The notes under the pieces: generated by a model
Told to the model about the DNA's origin: nothing
Seen by the model: the letters and a program-made list of their open reading frames with translations, nothing else
Databases searched by the model: none
Position numbers and translations under genes: made by a program
DNA from: Pseudomonadota bacterium
Lineage (GTDB): Bacteria; Pseudomonadota; Gammaproteobacteria; Burkholderiales; Gallionellaceae
Length of the DNA stretch: 64,000 bases
Assembly: GCA_021821945.1 (NCBI GenBank)
Contig: JAJZTF010000004.1
Span: 62,001-126,000, forward strand
Direction of reading: 5' to 3'
In this document: in pieces, positions 53,846-61,502 of the stretch
Position numbering within the stretch: the first letter of the stretch is position 1
How the letters are laid out: each line of letters starts with the position of its first letter

Positions 53846-55168
53846 ATGTTTTTCCAAAGCAGGAAATTTCAAACCCAGATCGATGCGCTGCAGCAAGAGT
53901 TGTCGTCATTTAAGAGCTTGTTCGAAGCCCTTAAGCGCAGCATGGCGGTGATCGAATTTTCGATAAACGGGACCATACTCGAGGCAAATGCGGTCTTCTG
54001 CCAGGTGATGGGTTATAACAGTAACGAGATCAAGGGAATGCGACACAGTTCGCTTTGCGATGAAAAATATGCTCGCTCATCTGAATACCAGGAATTCTGG
54101 AACAGGCTGCGCCAGGGCCAGTCCTTCAACGGAAAGTTTCAGAGAAAGACAAAGAGTGGCGAGGCAGTGTGGCTGGAGGCGACCTATTTTCCCGTCGTCG
54201 ATGCAAATGGGCAGGTTGCAAAAGTCCTAAAGATCGCAAGCGACGTGACCAGGCAGGTGAAGGAGGCTGCAGCCCTTCGCGATCTGATTTCTGCGCTGGA
54301 CCGTTCGATGGCGCTGATCGAGTTCGACATGCAGGGCAACGTGATCGAGGCAAATGCCAATTTTCTCGAGGTGATGGGCTACAGGGCCGATGAAATCAAG
54401 GGCAGGCACCACAGGATATTCTGTCGCGAGGCATATGCATCGAGTCCCGAATACAGGGAGTTCTGGATCAGGCTCAACCGCGGAGACTATTTCACCGGGC
54501 AATACGAGCGTGTCACAAGGGATGGGCGCACTGTTTGGCTGGAGGCGAGTTATAACCCGGTCAAGGACGAGCATGGCGTGCCTTACAAGGTCATCAAGTT
54601 TGCCTCCGATATCACGGAGAAGGTGCTGCGCCACCAGGCGGAATCGCAAAGCGCGCGCATGGCTTATGAAATATCCCTGGAAACGGAGAAAGTCGCATCA
54701 AGCGGCGAGCAGATCATTTTGCAGGCAACCGAAAAGATGCACGAGTTATCAAGACAGGTGCAAGGCTCCTCGTTGCAGGTGAAGAACCTTGGCGAAGAGA
54801 CCGAGCAGATCACTTCCATCGTCAACACGATTCGAGAAATCGCAGACCAGACCAATCTGCTGGCGCTGAATGCAGCGATAGAGGCGGCGCGCGCAGGTGA
54901 GAGCGGCAGGGGGTTTGCCGTTGTGGCCGACGAGGTGCGGAAGCTTGCCGAGCGCACCAGCGGTTCAACTTCCGAAATCACGAAAATGATCGAGACGATC
55001 CAGAACGAAAGCAGGACCGTGATAGATAGTATGAGGCAAAGCCAGGAAGAGGTCGCGGAAGGTGTTAGCCTCGCCAACGGCGCAGGCGATGCGATCAATC
55101 AGATCCGCGACGGGGCGCGCAGGGTGGTCGATGCAGTGCAGAAGTTTTCTCAAAAACTTGAAGAGTGA
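53846..55168 (+). CDS. Soluble chemoreceptor with two PAS domains (BdlA-like)
   Basis: The 440-residue methyl-accepting chemotaxis-type protein has no membrane segment or signal peptide. Two tandem PAS domains (about residues 28-140 and 150-265) share the pattern [19 protein letters not shown] / [19 protein letters not shown] and end in IASDVTRQV / [10 protein letters not shown] signalling domain follows, with the core [20 protein letters not shown] and [22 protein letters not shown]. It is short for an MCP but matches the BdlA layout, which links redox or nutrient cues to biofilm dispersal in Pseudomonas. No other chemotaxis gene is nearby. It sits 72 bp after the IS right end. Confidence 0.93.
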   Translation: MFFQSRKFQTQIDALQQELSSFKSLFEALKRSMAVIEFSINGTILEANAVFCQVMGYNSNEIKGMRHSSLCDEKYARSSEYQEFWNRLRQGQSFNGKFQRKTKSGEAVWLEATYFPVVDANGQVAKVLKIASDVTRQVKEAAALRDLISALDRSMALIEFDMQGNVIEANANFLEVMGYRADEIKGRHHRIFCREAYASSPEYREFWIRLNRGDYFTGQYERVTRDGRTVWLEASYNPVKDEHGVPYKVIKFASDITEKVLRHQAESQSARMAYEISLETEKVASSGEQIILQATEKMHELSRQVQGSSLQVKNLGEETEQITSIVNTIREIADQTNLLALNAAIEAARAGESGRGFAVVADEVRKLAERTSGSTSEITKMIETIQNESRTVIDSMRQSQEEVAEGVSLANGAGDAINQIRDGARRVVDAVQKFSQKLEE

Positions 55169-55443
55169 TGGAATCAGGTTTCGGGTCATCCGATCCAAAC
55201 CCTGTGTCAATCAGCAATCCCTTGTAGTTGCGCGCCATGCATTACCTGGACTGCGCGAGTTGGCGTAAGCCGCGAGCTTTCAAGTTCTTGATGAGGGATA
55301 TAAATTGGCAAGATTAAGTCGAGGAATTATTCGCGCAGGTCGGGCAAATGCTGTAAAGCGGACGGACAGGGCCAATTCTGAATTTATGACTTTAATGGGT
55401 TGGAACACCCATGTCGTCTTGCCGCGATGGATGACTGCTGCGC
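55169..55443. other. Non-coding stretch between the chemoreceptor and EamA genes
   Basis: This 275-bp region lies between convergent genes. I see no complete reading frame with family resemblance, no tRNA-like fold and no clear terminator. Confidence 0.5.
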
Positions 55444-56334
55444 CTATTCTTCCCCGATCGCGAGCAGCGCCGAGGCGACCACCGCGAGCGCGATGCCCGC
55501 GATCTTGAATGGTCCGGGGATCTGGCCGGCGAGCGCAATCCCGATCAAGGCCGTGAGCAGCGGCGAGGCCGCGTTGGTGAGCGCGGAGACGACCATCGCC
55601 TTGCCTTCCCGCAGCGCGTAGACGATCGCGAGCGCTCCCACGGCGTTGAGGAGCTGTATCCCCGCCGAGAGCGGCGGGCCGTCGATCCCCCAGTTGATGG
55701 GTGCGTCCCAGTGGGTGCGAAGGAGCGCGACCGGGACAAGGAGCAGGCCGCCCAGTGTCATGTAGAAGAAGATGGCTCCGGTATTCATCGAGGCATGGGC
55801 GATCTTGATGAAGTAGTTCTGCAGGCCCCACAACACCATAATGACCAGCGAGAGGAAGAACCAGAGGCCGAAGTGCACCGTGCCGGCGCTGGGCGTCCAG
55901 TCGTTGAGAAAGGGCAGGGCGGCCAAGGCCAGCACGATGCCAGCCACGCCGATCCGGCCCGTGCGCTCCCGGAGCAATGCCGCGCTCAGCGCAATCGTGA
56001 CGAGGGGCGAGAGCGAGATGATAGGGAAGATGAGGTAGGATGGTCCCATCGAAAGCGTCGGGAAGAGGACGATGACGCCGCCCGAGCCGGTCAAGCCTAT
56101 CGTCAGCCCCAGTGTCAGGGATTTCGGATCGAACGGGATCTTTCCGCCTTCGCGGCGCAAGACGAACGCCGCAGGCAGCAGCATGCAGACCGCCCAGACG
56201 GCGTAGGTCAGCGTATCGGGGAATCCGCGCTGCGCGGGGATGGCGCTCAAGGCGCCCCAGAGCCCCCAGGCGACGGTGGTAATCAGCGCATAGCCGAGCC
56301 AGAGCCGGCTGCCGGATGATGACGGCATTCGCAT
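55444..56334 (-). CDS. EamA/DMT-family membrane transporter
   Basis: The 296-residue protein has ten predicted helices in two EamA repeats, the first starting LWLGYALITTVAWGLWGALS and the second around LWFFLSLVIMVLWGLQNYFI. The end of each repeat shows the usual ALSAALLRERTGRIGVAG and LIGIALAGQIPGPFKIAG patterns. The substrate cannot be inferred. By eye the gene is richer in G/C-ending codons than its neighbours, which hints at a different origin. It begins 30 bp after the pepN stop on the same strand. Met at 56328 is an alternative start. Confidence 0.88.
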   Translation of the reverse strand: MRMPSSSGSRLWLGYALITTVAWGLWGALSAIPAQRGFPDTLTYAVWAVCMLLPAAFVLRREGGKIPFDPKSLTLGLTIGLTGSGGVIVLFPTLSMGPSYLIFPIISLSPLVTIALSAALLRERTGRIGVAGIVLALAALPFLNDWTPSAGTVHFGLWFFLSLVIMVLWGLQNYFIKIAHASMNTGAIFFYMTLGGLLLVPVALLRTHWDAPINWGIDGPPLSAGIQLLNAVGALAIVYALREGKAMVVSALTNAASPLLTALIGIALAGQIPGPFKIAGIALAVVASALLAIGEE

Positions 56335-56364
56335 TCCTCTTGTTGTCCCGGAGATCCGCCCCGC

Positions 56365-59007
56365 TCACCCCAGAGTCTTCAGCACCACCTCCTGCACATC
56401 CCTGGACAGGCCTCTGGCCGCTGCCACCTTCTGCAACGCTGCCTGCATCTGTTTTCTGAGCTGAGGGAGGTATTTTTTCCAGTGATCCAGCGTGCGCACC
56501 AGGCGCGCGGCCACCTGTGGATTGAGCCTGTCAAGCGCGATCACCTGTTCTGTCCAGAAGGCATAGCCGCTGCCATCCGCCGCATGGAACTGTGACGGAT
56601 TGCCGTTGCAGAAACTGAAGATCAGGCTGCGTGCGCGGTTGGGATTTTTCAGCGTGAACGCGGGATGGGTCATCAGCTTCCGCACCGCCTTGACATCGGT
56701 GTGAGTCGCCACAGCCTGCAGGCTGAACCATTTGTCGACCACCAGCGCTTCGTTCCTGAAATCCCGATAGAAGCGGTTCAATGGCTGTCGTGCAGTCCTG
56801 CTGCCGGTGTTGACCAGGCACATCAGCGCGGCAAGGCGGTCGGTCATGTTGCAGGCTTCGGCTAACTGCGCGTGGGCCAGTTGCAGCGTGGACTCATCTT
56901 CCCAGGCTGAAAGATAGGACAGGCACAGGTTCTTCAGGGCGCGCCGGCCGGCCGATCTGGCGTCCGGGCTGTATTTTCCGGGCGTCAGGTTGGCTTCATA
57001 GACGGCGATGAAATCGGCCTTGAGCCGCTCGGAGATCGTCTTGCGCATGAAATTGCGCGCTGCATGGATCGCCTGCGGATCTATCACCTCGCACTGTTCG
57101 GCCAGCATCAATTCGCTAGGCAGCGTCAGCACTACTTCGATGAAAGACGGATCAAGCGTCTGGTCGTTTAGCGTGGTGCGCAATGCGTCGATGAACAGCT
57201 CATCCAGCGTGAGCGCATCATCCGCCTGCACCTTCTTGATCAGGTTCAACAGACGCTGCATTGCCAGGCGCTGCCCGGCCTCCCAGCGGTTGAAGGCATC
57301 GCTGTCATGCGCCATCAGCAGCGCCAGGTCGCGGTCGGTATAGTCGTATTCCATCACCACGGGGGCCGAGAAGTTGCGCAACAGCGAAGGCGTGGGTCTG
57401 GCTTTCACGTTGTTGAAGGTGAAAGTCTGTTTTGCACGGGTCAGCTCCAGCACGCAGGTGGTACCTGGTCTGGAAGAGTCCGTACCTTCAAGATGCAGAG
57501 GCATGTCGCGGCCATGGGCATCGAGCAGGCCAACCGCAACGGGGATATGGAAGGGCAGTGTGTGTCCGGGCTTGCAGCTTTGGCTTAGCGTCAGCGCATA
57601 GGTCTGTCTGGCGGCGTCGTAATTGCCTCGCACCTTGAGCCTGGGCGTGCCGGACTGGCTGTACCAGCGCTCGAACTGGGAGAGGTCGCGCCCGCTGCTG
57701 TCTGCCATCGCCGCGCGGAAATCGTCGCAGGTAACCGCCTGCCCGTCATGCCGCGCAAAGTACAGGTCCATGCCCTTGCGAAAGCCATCGCGCCCCAGCA
57801 GGGTCTGGTACATGCGCACCACCTCGGCACCCTTTTCATAAATGGTGACCGTGTAGAAATTGCTGATCTCGACATAGTAGTCGGGCCGCACCGGATGCGC
57901 CATCGGCCCGGCATCTTCGGAGAACTGATGCTGGCGCAGCGCACGCACATCCTCGATGCGCTTCACTGCGCGACCGCTGGGAGTGCCCACCATGTCGGCG
58001 GAGAACTCCTGGTCCCGGAACACGGTCAGGCCTTCCTTCAGCGACAGCTGGAACCAGTCGCGGCAGGTCACGCGGTTGCCGGTCCAGTTATGGAAGTATT
58101 CATGGCCCACAACCGACTCGATGTTCGCGTAATCGGTGTCGGTGGCGATGCGGGGGTTGGCCAGCACATACTTGGTGTTGAAGATGTTCAGGCCCTTGTT
58201 TTCCATCGCGCCCATGTTGAAGTCGCTCACCGCAACGATCATGAAACGGTCCAGGTCGAGCTCCAGCCCGAAACGTTCCTGGTCCCAGCGGATGCTGTGC
58301 TTGAGCGATTCCATCGCATGCTGTGTCTTGTCCAGGTTGCCCGGTTCCACCCACACTTGCAGCAGCACTTTTCGACCGGAGTTCAATCTGAACTTTTCTT
58401 CCTGGCACACCAGCTTTCCTGCCACCAGCGCAAACAGATAGGAAGGCTTTCTGAACGGGTCTTCCCACTTGGCATAGTGTCGGCCATGGGGCAGGTCCCC
58501 CTGTTCGATCAGGTTGCCATTGGACAGCAGCACCGGATATTTCTTCTTGTCGGCGCGCAGCATCACGGTGTATTTCGCCATCACGTCAGGGCGATCGGGG
58601 AACCAGGTGATCTTGCGGAAACCTTCGGCCTCGCACTGTGTAAAGAAATTGCCGTTGGAAATATACAGACCCATCATCGAGGTGTTCTTCTCGGGTGCAA
58701 CCAGCGTCTCGATCTCCAGCGTGATCTCGTCAGGCGCCTCGGCGATGCGCAATTTCCCGTCCGCTATCGAGTAACCCTTGGCACCTTTGCGCAGCGTCCT
58801 GCCGTTCATGCGCAATGCCACCAGCTTCGCGCCGTCGCCCAGCAGTTCAACATCCCTGTTGGGAGATGCGCTGTTGCGCTGCATCGTGATGCGCGTGGCT
58901 ACAAGGGTTCTGGCCGGATCGAGATCGAAACCCATTTCAACGGTGTTCACCCAATAGGCCGGGGCAGTGTAGTCTTTGCGATGTATGGCGTGCGGTTTCT
59001 TGGTCAT
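56365..59007 (-). CDS. pepN: Aminopeptidase N (M1 family)
   Basis: The 880-residue zinc aminopeptidase begins MTKKPHAIHRKDYTAPAYWV. It has the substrate motif GAMENKGLNIFN and the zinc site VVGHEYFHNWTGNRVTCRDW followed by the third ligand Glu in LKEGLTVFRDQEFS. The length matches the E. coli-type enzyme. An in-frame TTG at 59019 could extend it by four residues, but the ATG at 59007 fits better. It trims N-terminal residues from peptides in the cytoplasm. Confidence 0.95.
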   Translation of the reverse strand: MTKKPHAIHRKDYTAPAYWVNTVEMGFDLDPARTLVATRITMQRNSASPNRDVELLGDGAKLVALRMNGRTLRKGAKGYSIADGKLRIAEAPDEITLEIETLVAPEKNTSMMGLYISNGNFFTQCEAEGFRKITWFPDRPDVMAKYTVMLRADKKKYPVLLSNGNLIEQGDLPHGRHYAKWEDPFRKPSYLFALVAGKLVCQEEKFRLNSGRKVLLQVWVEPGNLDKTQHAMESLKHSIRWDQERFGLELDLDRFMIVAVSDFNMGAMENKGLNIFNTKYVLANPRIATDTDYANIESVVGHEYFHNWTGNRVTCRDWFQLSLKEGLTVFRDQEFSADMVGTPSGRAVKRIEDVRALRQHQFSEDAGPMAHPVRPDYYVEISNFYTVTIYEKGAEVVRMYQTLLGRDGFRKGMDLYFARHDGQAVTCDDFRAAMADSSGRDLSQFERWYSQSGTPRLKVRGNYDAARQTYALTLSQSCKPGHTLPFHIPVAVGLLDAHGRDMPLHLEGTDSSRPGTTCVLELTRAKQTFTFNNVKARPTPSLLRNFSAPVVMEYDYTDRDLALLMAHDSDAFNRWEAGQRLAMQRLLNLIKKVQADDALTLDELFIDALRTTLNDQTLDPSFIEVVLTLPSELMLAEQCEVIDPQAIHAARNFMRKTISERLKADFIAVYEANLTPGKYSPDARSAGRRALKNLCLSYLSAWEDESTLQLAHAQLAEACNMTDRLAALMCLVNTGSRTARQPLNRFYRDFRNEALVVDKWFSLQAVATHTDVKAVRKLMTHPAFTLKNPNRARSLIFSFCNGNPSQFHAADGSGYAFWTEQVIALDRLNPQVAARLVRTLDHWKKYLPQLRKQMQAALQKVAAARGLSRDVQEVVLKTLG

Positions 59008-59097
59008 GGCAGCTGGCAAAAAGGAAGTGGGAAGATACGGATTCTAACAGTGTCGGCTTTGGGAGGCGGCTGCCATTGATCGGCAATCTTCCCGTAA

Positions 59098-59994
59098 CTA
59101 CGTCGTTGAACGGCGGCTCGCCGCCCAGCCTATCAGGGAAAGCAGCGCCAGGCCGCTTGCGATCAGCACGATGCCGGTGAGCTCGCTGGCGTTGAACTCC
59201 TCCTTCAGCACGAGGCGGGACGAGATGATGGCCACGACCGGGGTGCCGAGAACCGAAAGGCTGGCCTCCCAGGCGGGCACGCGGTCGAGTATCGTGATCC
59301 ACAGCCACCAGCACAATGCCGTGCTGACGACGGCCATGAAGACGAGTATGCCTATGTAGGCGGAAGTCCAGTTCGTCGCACGCTCGGGCACGAACAGCGC
59401 GAGCAGAACCAGAGGCACGGAGCCTATCAGCATCTGCCAGGCGGTGAGCGAAAGCAGGTCGGTCTGCACCTTCGTTCTCAGGCGTTTCACGAGCACCGTC
59501 CCTATCGCCCAGCTGAGCGCCGCCAGCAGCCCCAGGATCTTGCTAAGAAGGCTGGTGTGCAGGTTCCACGGCTCTATGATCAGCACGAGGCCGGTCAGCG
59601 TGCTTCCGGCCGCGAGCCACTGCTTTCCCCTTATGCGTTCCTTGAGAACCGGCCATGCGATCAGGAGCGTCCAGATCGGCATGGTGAAGATCAGAACCGC
59701 AGTCTTTCCGGGCCCGCCCTCGACAAGCGCCCAGGTCTGAAAAGCCATGAAGCCCGTGACCTGGGTAAGCCCTATCGCGACCGTCGTGCCTGGGGCCACG
59801 AGCTTCAGGGGTTTCCCGATAAGCTTTGCGATCAGGAAAAGGGAAAGCGCACCACCCACGCAGCGCTCGGCGACGAAGGCGAAGGGCGGCGCATAGGAGA
59901 GCGCCTCCTTGGCCAGGACCCAGGTATATCCCCAGGTGACGGAAAGCAGGACAAGGGCTATCGGCAAAAGAAAACGGGCGAGTGTGGGAGGCAT
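59098..59994 (-). CDS. EamA/DMT-family membrane transporter
   Basis: The 298-residue protein has ten predicted helices. It begins with a hydrophobic stretch (FLLPIALVLLSVTWGYTWVL) and includes the EamA motif FAFVAERCVGGALSLFLIA and the second repeat YIGILVFMAVVSTALCWWLW. It is only distantly similar to the other EamA protein in the window, so the two are not a recent duplication. The substrate is unknown. Confidence 0.9.
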   Translation of the reverse strand: MPPTLARFLLPIALVLLSVTWGYTWVLAKEALSYAPPFAFVAERCVGGALSLFLIAKLIGKPLKLVAPGTTVAIGLTQVTGFMAFQTWALVEGGPGKTAVLIFTMPIWTLLIAWPVLKERIRGKQWLAAGSTLTGLVLIIEPWNLHTSLLSKILGLLAALSWAIGTVLVKRLRTKVQTDLLSLTAWQMLIGSVPLVLLALFVPERATNWTSAYIGILVFMAVVSTALCWWLWITILDRVPAWEASLSVLGTPVVAIISSRLVLKEEFNASELTGIVLIASGLALLSLIGWAASRRSTT

Positions 59995-60080
59995 TTATTA
60001 TTCGGGTTTTCTGAACATCGAGTCGCTCGGACTTCTGCAGAAGCCGGAAGGTTCCAATGACTTTTTGAAATTTCCAATCC

Positions 60081-61502
60081 TCAATCCTTTTTGGTGGCTT
60101 TGACATCCTGGCCCAGCTCGGGCACATCCTCCCATCCTCCGCCCAGGGCCTGGATCAAAGCGACGTTTGCGGTGAGCCGCTGGCCCGAGATCGCGAGCGC
60201 TGCATTGCGCGCGGAATAGGCTGCTGTCTGGGCGGTGATCACGTTGAGGTAGGGCACCATCCCGGCCTTGTACTGGTCTGTCGTCAGGCGCAGCGATCTG
60301 TCCGCGGCGGAAACGGCCAGCTGCTGAAGCCTGTCCTCGTCGGCGAGAGTCTTCGTCGCGACGAGCTGGTCCTCCACCTGCTGCAACGCCTGAAGGCCGA
60401 GCTGCCTGTATTGCGCGACTGCAGCCTGATAGGCTTCGCGTGACTGCGCGAGCTGGGCGCTGCGCAGGCCGCCGTCAAAAAGCGTCTCCGCGACAGAGGG
60501 GCCCATCGACCAGAAGAGGTTGGGTGCGGAGACGAGGTTGGTGAAGGTGGTGCTGCGCCAGCCGCGCTGCCCTGAAAGGGTCAGATCGGGGAAGTAGGCG
60601 GCTTTGGCGACACCTATCAGCGCATTCGCGGAGGCGACCTGGCGTTCGGCTGCCTGAAGGTCGGGACGGCGCAACAGCAGCTTGGAAGGAACGCCCGCAG
60701 GTATGGCGCGCGGCTCGGGCATGCCGGTCTTGGCGGGAATGCTGAAGCTCGATGGCGTCTCTCCTATCGTCACCGCGATCGCATGCTCGAGCTGTGCGCG
60801 CTGGACGCCGAAGGAAACCTGCTGGACGCGGGCGGTCGCAAGCTGGGAGTCGGCTAGGGCGACGTCCGCCTGGGTCGCCACACCCGCCGCATAGCGGTTC
60901 TTCGTCATCTGCAGGAATTTCTCGTAGGCCTCGACGGTTTGCTTCGCAAGCTCGGTCTGGCTGTCGAGCTGGCGGATCTGGAAGTAGCTCTGCGCGAGGG
61001 TGGCCTGCAGGCTAAGCTGCGCGCTGCGCAGAGAATCCAGACTGGCCTCGCTGCTCGCGGTGTCCGCCTCGACCTGGCGCCTTACCTTGCCCCAGAAATC
61101 GGGAACCCAGCTTGCGGAGAAGGCAAGGGATTTACCGGAGATGGTGATGTTCTGGCCGGCACCCGTGATGCCGCCCGAGGCCGAGGAGGTGCGGCTGGAT
61201 GTGACCCCGGCGCCCACGGTCGGGAATTCTGCGGAGCGCGCCGCGTCGGTGAGCGCAGTGGCCTCGAGATAGGTGTGATATGAGGCGATCAGGCTCTGGT
61301 TGGCGACTGCTACCCTGGGCTCGAGCTCGTTCAGGGTTTCGTCGTTGAACACCGTCCACCACGGGCCGCGCAGTTCGAAGGAGCCCGCCTCGACCCAGCC
61401 TTCCTTGAATTTTTCGGGGGTCGCGATCGGGGGCTTTTTGTAATCGGGGCCCACCGCGCAGGCGGACAACAAAACCGTATATATCAATATGAGTTTCTTC
61501 AT
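60081..61502 (-). CDS. NodT-family outer-membrane efflux lipoprotein
   Basis: The 473-residue protein is the TolC-like outer-membrane channel of an RND pump. It has a lipoprotein signal with lipobox LLSAC (Cys15), the AVGPDYKKPP start common to NodT/OprM proteins, and two repeats of the outer-membrane efflux domain (ALTDAARSAEFPTVGAGVTS, ARVQQVSFGVQRAQLEHAIA, LLLRRPDLQAAERQVASANA). Its start overlaps the RND gene stop by 3 bp (ATGA), so they are translationally coupled. Confidence 0.94.
   Translation of the reverse strand: MKKLILIYTVLLSACAVGPDYKKPPIATPEKFKEGWVEAGSFELRGPWWTVFNDETLNELEPRVAVANQSLIASYHTYLEATALTDAARSAEFPTVGAGVTSSRTSSASGGITGAGQNITISGKSLAFSASWVPDFWGKVRRQVEADTASSEASLDSLRSAQLSLQATLAQSYFQIRQLDSQTELAKQTVEAYEKFLQMTKNRYAAGVATQADVALADSQLATARVQQVSFGVQRAQLEHAIAVTIGETPSSFSIPAKTGMPEPRAIPAGVPSKLLLRRPDLQAAERQVASANALIGVAKAAYFPDLTLSGQRGWRSTTFTNLVSAPNLFWSMGPSVAETLFDGGLRSAQLAQSREAYQAAVAQYRQLGLQALQQVEDQLVATKTLADEDRLQQLAVSAADRSLRLTTDQYKAGMVPYLNVITAQTAAYSARNAALAISGQRLTANVALIQALGGGWEDVPELGQDVKATKKD

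Noticed and set aside
55169-55443. Possible tRNA or small RNA between convergent genes
   Set aside because: I could not fold a cloverleaf or find a promoter-terminator pair.
55280-56368. 362-codon minus-strand frame overlapping the EamA gene
   Set aside because: It is the wrong frame: its product is Arg/Pro-rich, while the alternative frame gives a clean ten-helix transporter.
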